Below, one piece after another: positions 1 to 9,175 of a DNA stretch of 64,000 nt. This stretch comes from Stieleria tagensis (lineage in GTDB: Bacteria; Planctomycetota; Planctomycetia; Pirellulales; Pirellulaceae). Each line of letters starts with the position of its first letter. Positions within the stretch are counted from its first letter, which is position 1. The stretch is taken from NCBI RefSeq assembly GCF_024129865.1, contig NZ_JAMYFE010000058.1:62001-126000 (forward strand), given 5' to 3'. The position numbers and the translations under genes are program-made. The notes under the pieces were generated by a model, which was not told where the DNA came from, made no database searches, and saw only the letters and a program-made list of their open reading frames with translations.

Positions 1-430
1 GCTGCGACAGCATTTGGTGCGTGCATGCTACGCGTGCCCGTCGACTGCAGTGGATCCAAAATCGCGGCTGGGATTCCCAGGAACTGGACCGACGCGAAGC
101 CAACCAGATGCCAATAGAGTCGAAATGTCGGCTCAGTAATGTTGTTATGTTGAATGATGCGACCTTAGATGCTTTGCATCAAAATCTCCGACGTCACTGG
201 GAACAGATCGCTAGAATGATGGACGCACAAACCCGACGGGCCACTGCAGATCGCTCCAGCCCAACGCGTCACTGTGTCACTGATCGGCCAATGCGTTGAC
301 CTTTTCTGCTGACGTCTTGCACCCGTTTGCGGTGGCCGATCGCTTATCCCTCTATCCCTCCCCACCTTTGCTCTCCGCTAGCAAGCTCCACTCTTCCCTT
401 TTCCCCCGCGTCCCATCCGACGCAAGAATC
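1..430. other. No supportable gene; leader of rho
   Basis: I see no gene in this stretch. Short open frames exist on both strands but none has a recognisable domain or a convincing ribosome site. The last ~100 bases are C/T-rich and probably form the promoter and untranslated leader of rho. The rho frame stays open upstream to position 296, but the extra residues look like translated leader. Confidence 0.5.
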
Positions 431-1945
431 ATGCAATCCAACCGGCCCTCGGGCGATGACAACCGCGGTGGTGACCGCGCCCCCAAACGTCATGGCGGTT
501 CACGCGACTTTTCCAACAATCGTCGCCCTCGTCAACAACGACACCCAGACAAAATCGTTGACCGTCGGATCCGCGAATTGGATGCCGAACGTGATCCGCT
601 GTCGCTGCCCGAAGAAATCGTCAGCGAAGCCACCAAAGTCGGTCAGCGCGTCGGCATCCCGTCCGGTGACGGGGGAACGCAACTGAATTTGTCGCAATTG
701 CAGGAGATGGATGAATCCCATCTGATTGAATTGGCGGTTGCCGAAGGCATCGAATCGGCCGACACGCTGCCCAAACAGGAACTGATCTTTGCGATCTTGA
801 AAAATCGCATGAAAGTCGGTGGGTTGATGTACGGTGACGGGACGCTGGAAATTCTGCCCGATGGGTTCGGATTCTTGCGCAGCAGCAAACACCACTACGT
901 CTCCTGTCCCGATGACATCTACGTCTCGCCCAGTCAAATCCGTCGCTTCGGGCTGCAAACCGGCAGCCATGTCGCCGGTCAAATCCGTCCGCCGAAAGAA
1001 AATGAACGCTATTTCGCGCTGTTGCGGATTGAAGCGATCAACCGCCGCGACCCGGCTCAGCGCAACGCAGCAATCGCCTTCGAGGACCTGACCCCGCTGC
1101 ACCCCAATCGGCGGATCATGCTGGAACACCAGAGCAGCGAGTACTCGACTCGCGTCATCGACATGCTGACGCCGATCGGGTTCGGGCAACGCGGACTGAT
1201 CGTCAGCCCGCCGCGGGCCGGCAAGACGGTGATGATGCAAAGCATGGCCCGCGCGGTCCTGGCTAACTATCCCGACGCCTATGTGTTCATTCTGTTGATC
1301 GATGAACGCCCCGAAGAAGTCACGGACATGGAACGCGAAGTCCAGGGGCCGCAGTGCGAAGTCATCAGCAGCACCTTTGATGAACCCGCACAGCGACACA
1401 TTCAGGTCGCACAGATGGTGATCGAAAAAGCCAAACGAATGGTAGAAGCCGGAACCGATGTGGTCATCTTCCTGGATTCAATCACCCGCTTGGCTCGGGC
1501 TCACAACAGCGAAGGCGAATCGACCGGCAAACTGTTGACCGGCGGGTTGGATGCCGGCGCGATGCAGAAACCCAAAGCGATCTTTGGATCCGCACGGAAG
1601 ACCGAAGAGGGTGGATCGCTGACGATTTTGGCCACCGCGTTGATCGATACCGGCAGCAAGATGGATGACGTGATCTACGAAGAATTTAAAGGCACCGGAA
1701 ATCTGGAAATCGTGCTCGACCGCAACCTGGTCGACCGACGGATTTGGCCCTCGATCGACATCAGCCGCAGCGGCACCCGCCGCGAAGAAATGCTGCTGAA
1801 TGAAGAAGAATTTGACCGCATTTCTTCGTTGCGTCGCGGATTGGCTGATTCTTCCCCGGCCGATGCGATGCATGACCTGGTCAAACGTTTGAAGAAGACC
1901 CAAAACAACGTCGAGTTTTTGTTGAGTGTAAAGGATGTTGACTGA
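431..1945 (+). CDS. rho: Transcription termination factor Rho
   Basis: Hexameric RNA-dependent ATPase that ends transcription at Rho-dependent sites. From the ATG at 431 the protein is 504 aa. It has an Arg/Gly-rich, probably disordered N-terminus, then a Rho_N helical segment and the cold-shock-like RNA-binding domain ([14 protein letters not shown], near residue 140). The RecA-type ATPase follows, with Walker A PPRAGKT near residue 260, Walker [15 protein letters not shown], and the C-terminal [12 protein letters not shown] and [14 protein letters not shown] blocks typical of Rho. An upstream start at 296 would add 45 residues unlike the family. The last bases overlap ribH, so the two genes are probably co-translated. 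Confidence 0.97.
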   Translation: MQSNRPSGDDNRGGDRAPKRHGGSRDFSNNRRPRQQRHPDKIVDRRIRELDAERDPLSLPEEIVSEATKVGQRVGIPSGDGGTQLNLSQLQEMDESHLIELAVAEGIESADTLPKQELIFAILKNRMKVGGLMYGDGTLEILPDGFGFLRSSKHHYVSCPDDIYVSPSQIRRFGLQTGSHVAGQIRPPKENERYFALLRIEAINRRDPAQRNAAIAFEDLTPLHPNRRIMLEHQSSEYSTRVIDMLTPIGFGQRGLIVSPPRAGKTVMMQSMARAVLANYPDAYVFILLIDERPEEVTDMEREVQGPQCEVISSTFDEPAQRHIQVAQMVIEKAKRMVEAGTDVVIFLDSITRLARAHNSEGESTGKLLTGGLDAGAMQKPKAIFGSARKTEEGGSLTILATALIDTGSKMDDVIYEEFKGTGNLEIVLDRNLVDRRIWPSIDISRSGTRREEMLLNEEEFDRISSLRRGLADSSPADAMHDLVKRLKKTQNNVEFLLSVKDVD

Positions 1946-2423
1946 AATCACCGGTGTGTCAGGCGAATTGCCGCCCGGAAAAATCGCGATCATTGCCAGC
2001 CGATATAACGCAGGCATCTGCGACTCGTTGGTCCAAGGCAGCATTGAAACGCTCACTGCAGCCGGCTACGACGACCAGCAGTATCAAGTCATTCGTGTCC
2101 CGGGGGCCTGGGAATTGGCACTTGTCGCCGCCGAGTTGCTCGATCAGTCCGACTGCATCGCCGTGATCACCTTGGGCTGTGTGATCAAAGGCGAAACCAC
2201 ACACGACGAACACATCAATCGCTCGGTCAGCGACGCACTGATGCGATTGGGGATCGAAACGCGAAAGCCGATCGGTTTCGGATTGTTGACCTGCAACACG
2301 CTCGAGCAAGCCCTGCAGCGCAGCGGTGGCACGGTCGGCAACAAAGGCAACGAAGCCGCCGAGGCCGTGCTGGAACTGTTGCGACTGAGCCCCAAATTGG
2401 ATGCCAGCACACGTCCCGTTTAG
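1935..2423 (+). CDS. ribH: 6,7-dimethyl-8-ribityllumazine synthase
   Basis: Penultimate enzyme of riboflavin synthesis. It condenses 5-amino-6-ribitylaminouracil with 3,4-dihydroxy-2-butanone 4-phosphate. The 162-aa product has the family blocks in order: [15 protein letters not shown] at the N-terminus, [26 protein letters not shown] (with the catalytic His), [14 protein letters not shown] and the [10 protein letters not shown] phosphate-binding end. The ATG lies inside the last codons of rho (11-base overlap), directly after AAAGG, which implies translational coupling. No other rib gene is nearby. A repeat-rich gap and a convergent gene follow. Confidence 0.95.
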   Translation: MLTEITGVSGELPPGKIAIIASRYNAGICDSLVQGSIETLTAAGYDDQQYQVIRVPGAWELALVAAELLDQSDCIAVITLGCVIKGETTHDEHINRSVSDALMRLGIETRKPIGFGLLTCNTLEQALQRSGGTVGNKGNEAAEAVLELLRLSPKLDASTRPV

Positions 2424-2446
2424 GATCGCCGAATCACAAGCAGCAT

Positions 2447-2471
2447 CGTAGCTGATCCCGCCAGGGTTCAG
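2447..2471. repeat. Single copy of the dispersed half-palindrome amplified at 37 kb
   Basis: This 25-base stretch (begins CGTAGCTGATCC, ends AGGGTTCAG) is the exact reverse complement of the conserved 3' half of the 87-bp units at 37111-37792. It sits in the gap between the convergent genes ribH and the gene ending at 2864. Confidence 0.85.
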
Positions 2472-2557
2472 TCGATCGATCCGTCGCGCTGGTGTGGAGG
2501 ATTCATTCGACCTGACCGTGGTAAACACACTCCCTACGTGCGCGGAACAGGTTTGAA

Positions 2558-2840
2558 TGAGTCGCGGAGCGACGGAAGTGGTTAGCCTGGTGGCGTCAGC
2601 CCCAGGCATTGATCGTCAAAAAATATCAACGAGCCCCGGAGGGGCGGCAGAGAATGTCGTCGCTCAATCCAGGGGGTTCACCCCTGGCTAACTCATGACA
2701 TCGCTCCGCGATTGAGCGCGCGCGATCGTCTCCGCGATTGAGAGGCGGCGGAGAACAGGTGTGATTGAGTCGCGGAGCGACGGGAGTTGATAGCCTGGTT
2801 GGCGTTAGCCCCAGGCACCCGATCGTCATAGAACACCAAC
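2558..2840. repeat. Two direct copies of an intergenic repeat with palindromic filler
   Basis: Copies at about 2558-2630 and 2766-2840 share GAGTCGCGGAGCGACGG, then a TAGCCTGG...GGCGT.AGCCCCAGGCA segment and a GATCGTCA...ATCAAC-like end. Between them lie partial inverted versions (CCAGGGGGTTCACCCCTGG, CTCCGCGATTGAG twice). This fills most of the 440-base gap between the convergent ribH and prenyltransferase-like genes. No coding potential is evident. Confidence 0.75.
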
Positions 2841-2863
2841 AATGCCCGGCCAGCTATAGTCCT

Positions 2864-4576
2864 TTAGTGCTGTTGATACAGCGGCAGGTGCCGGTAGTAG
2901 ACTTCCAAGCAGTAAATCGACAAACAGGTTGTGTACAACCGACCGCCGATACTCCAGCGGTCACGCTGGGGCGCCCAACTGCCGCGTTCCTTGCCCTCTT
3001 TGATCTGCAGCGCCGGCAGTTTGACTTTCATCTGGTCATTCCACTCGGTCCAATACTCGCCGCCGTAGTGATGAAACACTTGCGTGGCATAGTACCAGTA
3101 GTAAACGTTGTGGTTGCGGATATCCAGCGGTGCGTCGGCGAGCAACAGTTCCATCCCCTCCCGCATCGGAGCATGATCGCGAGGCCAACCCAGGTATTGG
3201 CGACACAGCAGGCCTTCGGCGGTCATCGTCGGCGTGGCGTTGTTGCTACCGGGTTGATAGGCATAGCCGGCGCCTTGGTAAACACTGGCGGAATCCAGGT
3301 ATTCATTGACCAGGCGAAATTTGGACTCATTGACTTCTAATCCGGCCGACAGCGCGCTTTGGATGGCCATCACATACCAGCCGGTGACCGACGTATCGCC
3401 GGGTTCATTGGGCCGATAGCGCCAGCCGCCGCCGGACGATTGAGCTTTCATCGCATAGTCGACCGCGCGTTGGGCGTACGCGCGCAACCAGGAATCTTTC
3501 GTCATGCCGTACAGTTCACACAGCGCGATCGTGGCTTGTGCCTGGGCATAGGTCTTGTCATTGCCGCGGGCTTTGTCGGCCATGAATCCGCCACGGTCCT
3601 GCAGACTGACCAAATATTTCAAACCGTCATCGACCTCTTTGCGGTAGGGGCCTTCCAGGTGCGTGTTGCCGTCGCCGGCAAACGCCAACAGTGCCATCGC
3701 CGTTGCCGCAGGCGAGTTCTCGGTCATCCCGCCACCGGTGAAGGGACGCTGCAGACTCCAACCGCCATTGCTTTGTTGTTGACGTTTCAGCCATTCCAAA
3801 CCCAGTTTGACCGCTTCGCGGGTTTCATCGGTGGCGCCGTACATCGCCATCAATGCCTTACGCATCGCACCGGTCCGGCCACTAAACATCGGCTTGGCGA
3901 TCTCGATCGATTCGGTGCCCAACTGAACCGGTTCGATCGCGGACTCATCGGCGGGTTGAACCATTTCGAACAGATCCGGGATCTCGGTTTCCACCAGCGC
4001 GTCTTCGGTGGATTGATCCGCACTGTCGAGCATCTCACTGGTTTCCAACGACGACAGATCCAGTTCCACGGGGTCGTCCACCGCGTCGTCGCTGAACCCC
4101 ATTTCGAGCACCAGGTTAGTGAACCCTTGACCAGCCGGTGAAGTGATCAAAGCTAGGATGACCAGCACGATCAAGTGCACCACCAGGCTCAGCAACCATG
4201 AGGGTGCCGATCGCGCGACCGGATCGCCGCTGTCTTGTTGGTCGCTGCCGGCTACCGTCGGCGTCTGGGTTTCGGCATCGAGCGGATCGCAATGACCGGC
4301 GGGAGTGATTTGGGGCAGACCGCCTCGCCAGCGGGTGCTGGCCGATCCGATCCCACTGCGGGTCGGCTGAGTGTCTGGCAGCGGTCGGACCGGCGCCAAG
4401 GTGGAACGTGGCGGCGGCGGGGGCGGGGGCAATGGTTTGGATCGGCCGCTGGAATCTGATCCTGGGTCACCGCCAGGCATGGTGTTGCCTTGGGTATCGA
4501 TCATCAGGTTTGCTCTCCGTCGAGAACCATTGCCACCGGACGGGGGCGGGGGCGGAGGCGTTGGGACGGGCGGCAT
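2864..4576 (-). CDS. Polyproline membrane protein with prenyltransferase/squalene-cyclase-like repeats
   Basis: 570 aa from the chosen ATG at 4576. The frame is open upstream to 4867, but that stretch contains the intrinsic terminator and the end of the next gene. The N-terminal ~120 residues are proline-rich with two runs of consecutive prolines. One membrane segment follows (SWLLSLVVHLIVLVILALI, ~125-148), then an acidic linker, then ~330 residues of alpha/alpha-toroid repeats with QQQSNGGWSLQRP, LQDRGGFM, AQSSGGGWRYRP and GYAYQPG motifs. These GGW/GGF signatures match the prenyltransferase/squalene oxidase repeat superfamily. I see no DxDD or QW-rich catalytic core of a true cyclase, so a structural or binding role is more likely. 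The proline-rich anchored N-terminus is reminiscent of TonB-like proteins (inference). Confidence 0.75.
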   Translation of the reverse strand: MPPVPTPPPPPPSGGNGSRRRANLMIDTQGNTMPGGDPGSDSSGRSKPLPPPPPPPRSTLAPVRPLPDTQPTRSGIGSASTRWRGGLPQITPAGHCDPLDAETQTPTVAGSDQQDSGDPVARSAPSWLLSLVVHLIVLVILALITSPAGQGFTNLVLEMGFSDDAVDDPVELDLSSLETSEMLDSADQSTEDALVETEIPDLFEMVQPADESAIEPVQLGTESIEIAKPMFSGRTGAMRKALMAMYGATDETREAVKLGLEWLKRQQQSNGGWSLQRPFTGGGMTENSPAATAMALLAFAGDGNTHLEGPYRKEVDDGLKYLVSLQDRGGFMADKARGNDKTYAQAQATIALCELYGMTKDSWLRAYAQRAVDYAMKAQSSGGGWRYRPNEPGDTSVTGWYVMAIQSALSAGLEVNESKFRLVNEYLDSASVYQGAGYAYQPGSNNATPTMTAEGLLCRQYLGWPRDHAPMREGMELLLADAPLDIRNHNVYYWYYATQVFHHYGGEYWTEWNDQMKVKLPALQIKEGKERGSWAPQRDRWSIGGRLYTTCLSIYCLEVYYRHLPLYQQH

Positions 4577-4722
4577 GTCAATCGATTGCAGAGTACGGGC
4601 GGACGAGGAGTCACTTGAACCAAGACTCTGCGACACGGTGGGTAGCCCGAAAAAAAGAAAAGACGGAGCCTGTGGGTGATTCCCTACTAAAACGAATTGT
4701 ATCGGATTTGTCCATGCAGGAC

Positions 4723-4765
4723 AAAAAAACGGGGCAAGTCTCCGAGGAACCGGAAACTCACCCCG
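4723..4765 (-). terminator. Intrinsic terminator of the YTV-protein gene
   Basis: Read on the minus strand, a 14-pair stem (arms begin CGGGGTGAG and end CTTGCCCCG, including a few G-T pairs) with an 8-base loop is followed at once by seven T. It lies 72 bases downstream of the YTV-protein stop codon and ahead of the next leftward gene, so it separates the two transcripts. Confidence 0.9.
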
Positions 4766-4836
4766 CTCTGTTTGTCGCGTGCAGGTTGATTGGCCCGGCG
4801 GTCCCCTACGAAGCGGGACCTGCCAAGCCGAGTCAA

Positions 4837-6612
4837 TTAGCAGCCGCAGGAAGGAGCGACTTCGCAACCACAGGTGGGTGCAACGTCACAGCTCGATCCA
4901 CAGCTCTTTTTGCATCCGCCGAACAGCTTTTTCAGCAGTCCGCAGCCCGATTTCGAGCTTCCGCAACTCGGTGCAGCATTGCCACATCCGTTGTCGCAGC
5001 CGTTGCCGCAGCCGCAAGCGTCAGCCGGTGCTTCGCAGCAGCTAGGTGCTGGGCAGCAAACGGTAACAGGAACTTGCTTGCAAACGGTACGAGGAACGCA
5101 TTTGGTGACCGTGTAAGGCTCGCAGACCTGACGGCATTTTGCGACCTTGACGGTTTTCGTGTAGCACTCGGTGCGGCACTTGTTGACACAAACGGTCTTG
5201 GTGCGGCACTCGGGAACCATCTTGCAAACTTTGTAGCTGCAAGTCTTGGTGCGGCACTCGGGAACCATTTTGCAGACCTTGTAGGTGCAAGTCTTGGTGC
5301 GAGGCTCGCAGACGTAGCTGCAAACGGTGTAGTTGCAAGTCTTAGTGCGGCACTCGGAAACCATCTTGCAAGTGGTGTACTTGCAAACTTTGGTGCGAGG
5401 CTCGCAGACATAGCTGCAAACGGTGTAGTTGCAGGTCTTGGTACGGCACTCAGGAACCATTTTGCAAACGGTGTAGTTGCAGGTCTTGGTGCGGCACTCA
5501 GGAACCATCTTGCAGACGGTGTAGTTGCAAACCTTGGTCTTGCACTCGGGAACCTTGCGGCACACGGTGTAAGGGATTTCACGCGTGCGGCACTCTTTAC
5601 GATAGCGTGTGCAGGTGATTTCCTTTTGCTCGCAGGTCGGAACCCAGACTTTCTTGCAGATCGTCTTGGGGCAACCTTGAACGCATTCGGTGCGGCATTC
5701 GCCGGGGCAGTAGACGCAGCGGCAGGTTTCTGGATCAAACGTCCAGGTACCTGGTTCGCGAACGGTACGGCGCATCATCGGGCCGGGAACGGTTTCCGTT
5801 TGGGTTTCCCATGCTCCACCTTTGACCGTGATGGTCTTGGTGTAGGTTTCGGGAACCATGACGGTGTAGTTCTCGGTACGAACTTTTTGCTCTTGCACGG
5901 TGTTGTAAACCGTGTAGTTGATCGTACGAGTCTTGGTCTCTTGAACCGGAACCATCACGGTATAGTTGATGGTCTTGGTACGAGTTTCGTAAACCGGCTT
6001 GTTGACGGTGTAGTTGATCGTACGCGTTTTGGTCTCGTACACAGGCTTTTTGACCGTGTAGTTGATGACCTTTTCGTGAGTCTCGTAGACGGGCTTGCAA
6101 ACGGTGTAGTTGATCGTACGAGTCTTAGTCTCGTACACGGGCTTCTTGACCGTGTAGTTGATCGTCTTCGTGCGAGTTTCGTAAACCGGTGTGTTAACCG
6201 TGTAGTTGATCGTACGAGTTTTGGTTTCGTACGTCGGCACCATCACGGTGTAGTTGACTTGCTTTTGTTCCGTGTAAGGAACAACGCGAGTCGCTTGGAC
6301 TTCTTTGTCCTCGTAATACGTTTCGTTCCGTGTACGGTAGCGAGTCTCTTGGACTTGCTCGTAAACCGTTTCGGTGACGTTACGCATCACGGTGTAACTT
6401 CCACAATCGCCTGTTGACGCGTCGGAAGCACCTTCGACCACTGCACCCGCAGCAGCCGAACCATCAGCAACAACACCGTCACTGACAACCGAATCTCCGC
6501 ATGAACTACAACCTTGGTAGCTAATTGCACCACAATAAGCGGCGCGAGCGGATTGGGCCCCCGATACGATCGCAATGATCGTCAACGCAGGCAGTAACCA
6601 CAGCCTTTTCAT
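4837..6612 (-). CDS. Secreted cysteine-rich YTV-repeat cell-wall protein
   Basis: 591 aa from the ATG at 6612, preceded by GGAG and AAGAAGAG. A longer frame to 6675 would bury the signal peptide. Residues 1-24 form a Sec signal peptide ending ARA before AYCG. After a Cys/Gly segment come eight 16-residue units of the type INYTVKKPVYETKTRT, a junction with GGAWETQTETVPGP, a Cys-rich stretch, then eight more 16-residue units of the type CKMVPECRTKTCNYTV, and a Gly/Cys tail. YTV-motif proteins are known from the cell wall of Rhodopirellula; planctomycete walls are rich in disulfide-linked protein. An exported, cross-linked structural role is therefore inferred. It has its own terminator and a long upstream region, consistent with a highly expressed monocistronic gene. 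Confidence 0.88.
   Translation of the reverse strand: MKRLWLLPALTIIAIVSGAQSARAAYCGAISYQGCSSCGDSVVSDGVVADGSAAAGAVVEGASDASTGDCGSYTVMRNVTETVYEQVQETRYRTRNETYYEDKEVQATRVVPYTEQKQVNYTVMVPTYETKTRTINYTVNTPVYETRTKTINYTVKKPVYETKTRTINYTVCKPVYETHEKVINYTVKKPVYETKTRTINYTVNKPVYETRTKTINYTVMVPVQETKTRTINYTVYNTVQEQKVRTENYTVMVPETYTKTITVKGGAWETQTETVPGPMMRRTVREPGTWTFDPETCRCVYCPGECRTECVQGCPKTICKKVWVPTCEQKEITCTRYRKECRTREIPYTVCRKVPECKTKVCNYTVCKMVPECRTKTCNYTVCKMVPECRTKTCNYTVCSYVCEPRTKVCKYTTCKMVSECRTKTCNYTVCSYVCEPRTKTCTYKVCKMVPECRTKTCSYKVCKMVPECRTKTVCVNKCRTECYTKTVKVAKCRQVCEPYTVTKCVPRTVCKQVPVTVCCPAPSCCEAPADACGCGNGCDNGCGNAAPSCGSSKSGCGLLKKLFGGCKKSCGSSCDVAPTCGCEVAPSCGC
5179..5562 (-). repeat. Array B of the YTV protein: eight 16-residue cysteine-rich units
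   Basis: Exactly 384 bp, eight in-frame units of 48 bp. Most units carry C-K-M-V-P-E-C-R-T-K-T-C-N-Y-T-V. Two variant units read CSYVCEPRTK. Up to four cysteines occur per unit. Confidence 0.9.
5860..6243 (-). repeat. Array A of the YTV protein: eight 16-residue cysteine-poor units
   Basis: Exactly 384 bp, eight in-frame units of 48 bp of the type K-P-V-Y-E-T-K-T-R-T-I-N-Y-T-V. Same unit length and phase as array B, but nearly without cysteine (one Cys in the fourth unit). Confidence 0.9.
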
Positions 6613-7166
6613 CTCTTCTTTCTCCAGGAAACACTTTGGGTTGCAAAGGGACGCACTGGACGGTGCGAGACCCATTGCTCACACCTTCCCGCACTATTGA
6701 CGTGCACGTGCACTGCGACGAAAGACCCCCCGTTTTGAGATGCTTTGGACAGTGCAAACCAAACTCAGAAGGTTGGTCTCACTGCCCTGGCGAACTCTTT
6801 TTCCCATCTACCAACACGAATGGTGGGAGGAAGATGGAACGGACACGCAAACTGTGCGTGACAACGAATTGGGTCCTTATGCCGTCAATTAATCGACTGC
6901 GTAAAAGGTTCCGACCAAGTAAACAGGCTCATCAAGGCAAAATAAGACGTCTAGGCTGTACGGGCGTGCCAACATTGCAATCCGTAACCGTTGTAGCGGT
7001 TGTAGTTGTCATCAGGCATGTAAAGCAGAGTGGGAACAGGGACAGACTCAAGTGATAAGATCCCGCATAACCCATGAACATTTCCAACCCCGCCACTGAG
7101 TATGACCTAGGCCGAAATCAGGGCGTTTTTACACCTGAATTTTGAAGCGGCGCCGTTGCGCAGGGC
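6613..7166. other. Divergent control region between the YTV gene and rex
   Basis: About 550 bases without a convincing gene. It must hold promoters for both neighbours. A 12-base perfect palindrome, GTGCACGTGCAC, lies at 6702-6713, about 90 bases upstream of the YTV start. Near 6985-7010 there is a short GTTGTAG-type repetition (CCGTTGTAGCGGTTGTAGTTG). An open frame from 6636 to 7055 has no domain and low-complexity ends. Confidence 0.4.
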
Positions 7167-7886
7167 ATGAGTTTTTCCCAACCCAACGCGTCGGATGAGA
7201 TCCGTTACAATTCGGCAATGCCTCAGAACCCGGATCTCCCTCTCAAGTTCGTTGCCCCTACGGACACACCACGCTTGCCACGCCCGGCGGTGGGGCGGAT
7301 GAGTTTGTATTTTCGTGAATTGCATCGATGGGCTGATCAAGGCCAGACGCACATCAACAGCAAACAACTCGGCGCACTCGTCGATGTTTCACCGGCCGTG
7401 GTCCGGCGTGATCTCAGTAGTCTGGGCACGATCGGACGCCGCGGCGTCGGTTATCCGGTTGCCAATCTGATCGAACAGATCGGCCTGACGCTCGGCAGTG
7501 GCGTGCAATGGCAAGTGGTCTTGATCGGCGTGGGCTCGCTCGGTCACGCCCTGCTACGCTACCGGGGGTTCGAACGATTGGGATTTCGCTTGACCGCCGC
7601 GTTTGATTCCGACCCCAATAAATTTGGGACCGAAATTGGTGGAGTTCCGGTGTGGAATTCGGCCACGATGACGGGCAAACTGGCCGAGCTCTCACCCGAC
7701 CTCGCGATCCTGGCGGTGCCCGTCGAACAAGCCACGCTGGTTGCCGCTGACTTGGTCGCCGCCGGTGTCAGCGGCATTTTGAATTTCGCGCCAACCACAC
7801 TGCGATTGTCCGGCAACACCGCCGTCGTCAACGTCGACTTGGCCAGCGAACTCCAACGACTAGCCTTTAGCGTTCAGAACCGCTAG
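7167..7886 (+). CDS. rex: Redox-sensing transcriptional repressor Rex
   Basis: Rex represses fermentative or respiratory genes and leaves DNA when NADH binds, so it reads the NADH/NAD+ ratio. The 239-aa frame has an N-terminal winged-helix domain (MSLYFRELHRW, SKQLGALVDVSPAVVRRDLSSLG, RRGVGYPV). The Rossmann domain follows with the dinucleotide motif GVGSLGHALLRY, AAFDSDPNKFGTEIGGVPV, LAILAVPVEQA and GILNFAPTTL. All match Rex order and spacing. The ATG at 7167 follows GCAGGGC. ATG 7218 is an alternative that gives a more usual N-terminal length. It stands alone and divergent from the YTV gene. Confidence 0.93.
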   Translation: MSFSQPNASDEIRYNSAMPQNPDLPLKFVAPTDTPRLPRPAVGRMSLYFRELHRWADQGQTHINSKQLGALVDVSPAVVRRDLSSLGTIGRRGVGYPVANLIEQIGLTLGSGVQWQVVLIGVGSLGHALLRYRGFERLGFRLTAAFDSDPNKFGTEIGGVPVWNSATMTGKLAELSPDLAILAVPVEQATLVAADLVAAGVSGILNFAPTTLRLSGNTAVVNVDLASELQRLAFSVQNR

Positions 7887-7936
7887 CGATAGCCGTGAGA
7901 TGCCTGTGGGTGAAGTTACGTTTTTATCTCAGCCCG

Positions 7937-8128
7937 ATGCGTGACGCGAAAGCGCAACTTCAGCGGCGCTGGTGTGGAGGATTTGTCCGACTCGGGTGAG
8001 GGTTTTCTGCGAAGAATAAAGCCGGTCGGATAAATCCTCCACACCAACGTGCGACCGGCTAATTAGATCAACAGTCCGTGACGCGTCGGGATAGGAAAAA
8101 CCCATGCCTGACGCGAAAGCGCAATTTC
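7937..8128. repeat. Repeat cluster between convergent rex and the DUF1573 gene
   Basis: TGACGCGAAAGCGCAA occurs twice (about 7942 and 8106). Between the copies is a 21-base inverted repeat (7971-7991 against 8025-8045, one mismatch), beginning GGTGTGGAGGAT. TGACGCGTCGGG at 8079-8090 recurs at 39561-39572. GGTGTGGAGGATT also recurs near 2490. The hairpin could act as a bidirectional barrier, but no T-run follows it. Confidence 0.75.
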
Positions 8129-8170
8129 AAATCATGCGCTTCGGGAGACAATAGATTCTCGGCGGGCGAA

Positions 8171-9175
8171 CTACTGCACGCGGACGTCAGCCGTCAAAAT
8201 GGCTTTGGCGGTGACTGATTCTTGACCTGCGGTGGTGATTTCAACCGCGACTTTTTGTGGACCTGATGCCTCGGTCGCCATGAACGTGGCGTTGACGATG
8301 TGAACCGGTCTCGCAGCGGTCGCTTTTTGGAACGTCACCTCCCAACCCTTACAGGTGATCGATTCGATCGTGAACGGCACAGTGCCTTTGACGACCAACC
8401 GTTTTTCGACCTGCTGCCCGGGCTTCAGACTGCCCAAAGCGATGGCTTGTGGCGAAATACTGAGCGGGCTTTCAACGGTCCCTGAGACACGGAACGGAAC
8501 GGCCGGTCGTTTGGTATCGTTGGTGATCACGACGATTTCGTTTTCAAACGGCCCGGTCGGTGCGTCTTCGCGAATCGCAACCATGAGTTCATATTCGGCG
8601 CGGCCGTTCGTGCGGCTGACCAACTTTTTCGACGGCACCAACCACGGCACGTTGCTGCGAACATCGGCAATGTCCCAGTCGCTGCGACCGGCATAGAGCA
8701 CTCGTGAGGCTTTGGAACTTGTTTCGCCCTGTTTGACAGTTCCAAAATTAATCGCCCCGGGATGAAACACCATGTCGCTGCGGATGTAGCCGTCTACTTT
8801 CAACGTGACTTCGCCGTAATAGGGCTTGTCCACGACCACGGTCAGAGTGGCACCTTTCTTGCCGCGAAAGGTATCCGTATTAAATCTTGCCAAAATCGAT
8901 CCGGTTTGTCCGGGCTGGATGTAAGACGTCTCGATGATCGGGGTAGTACAACCACAGCTGCGGCGGACCGTTTGTAGGTGCATCGGCTGGGTGTAGCGGT
9001 TGTAGATCGGGAACCGGAATTCCGTCTTGGAGTTGACCGCGACGGTTCCGAAATCGTGCGTTTTGACAGGAAACGCGTCGTCTGGCCAACCAGCCGAGGC
9101 CTCGAGAGTGGCATTTGCAACGGAAAATGCGATCGCAAAGCAGGCAATCGTGGTGGCAAGATTCACGCGGAACAT
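8171..9175 (-). CDS. Secreted DUF1573-domain protein
   Basis: 334 aa from the ATG at 9175, preceded by GGGGGGAA; the longer frame to 9397 lacks a sensible N-terminus. A signal peptide (TTIACFAIAFSVANATLEASA) precedes an Ig-like DUF1573 domain with the hallmark THDFGTVAVNSKTEFRFPIYN and RRSCGCTTP segments. Further beta-sandwich repeats follow (INFGTVKQGE, IALGSLKPGQQVEK). Such ASH/DUF1573 proteins are abundant and exported in planctomycetes and Bacteroidetes, but their role is unknown. The SCGCT cysteines could bind metal or form a disulfide. It converges on rex and has no operon partner. Confidence 0.85.
   Translation of the reverse strand: MFRVNLATTIACFAIAFSVANATLEASAGWPDDAFPVKTHDFGTVAVNSKTEFRFPIYNRYTQPMHLQTVRRSCGCTTPIIETSYIQPGQTGSILARFNTDTFRGKKGATLTVVVDKPYYGEVTLKVDGYIRSDMVFHPGAINFGTVKQGETSSKASRVLYAGRSDWDIADVRSNVPWLVPSKKLVSRTNGRAEYELMVAIREDAPTGPFENEIVVITNDTKRPAVPFRVSGTVESPLSISPQAIALGSLKPGQQVEKRLVVKGTVPFTIESITCKGWEVTFQKATAARPVHIVNATFMATEASGPQKVAVEITTAGQESVTAKAILTADVRVQ

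Noticed and set aside
21-299. 92-aa frame at the window start
   Set aside because: No recognisable motif and no supporting start signal.
500-1399. 299-aa minus-strand frame over rho
   Set aside because: Shadow of rho. No domain was recognised.
3359-4141. 260-aa plus-strand frame
   Set aside because: Opposite the prenyltransferase-like gene; composition and lack of motifs mark it as a shadow.
4408-6417. 669-aa open frame on the plus strand opposite the YTV gene, with repeated VVDRTS-like text
   Set aside because: It mirrors the 48-bp repeats of the real gene, has no signal or domain, and runs through the intrinsic terminator.
6636-7055. 139-aa plus-strand frame upstream of rex
   Set aside because: No domain, no good ribosome site, and it overlaps the YTV leader.
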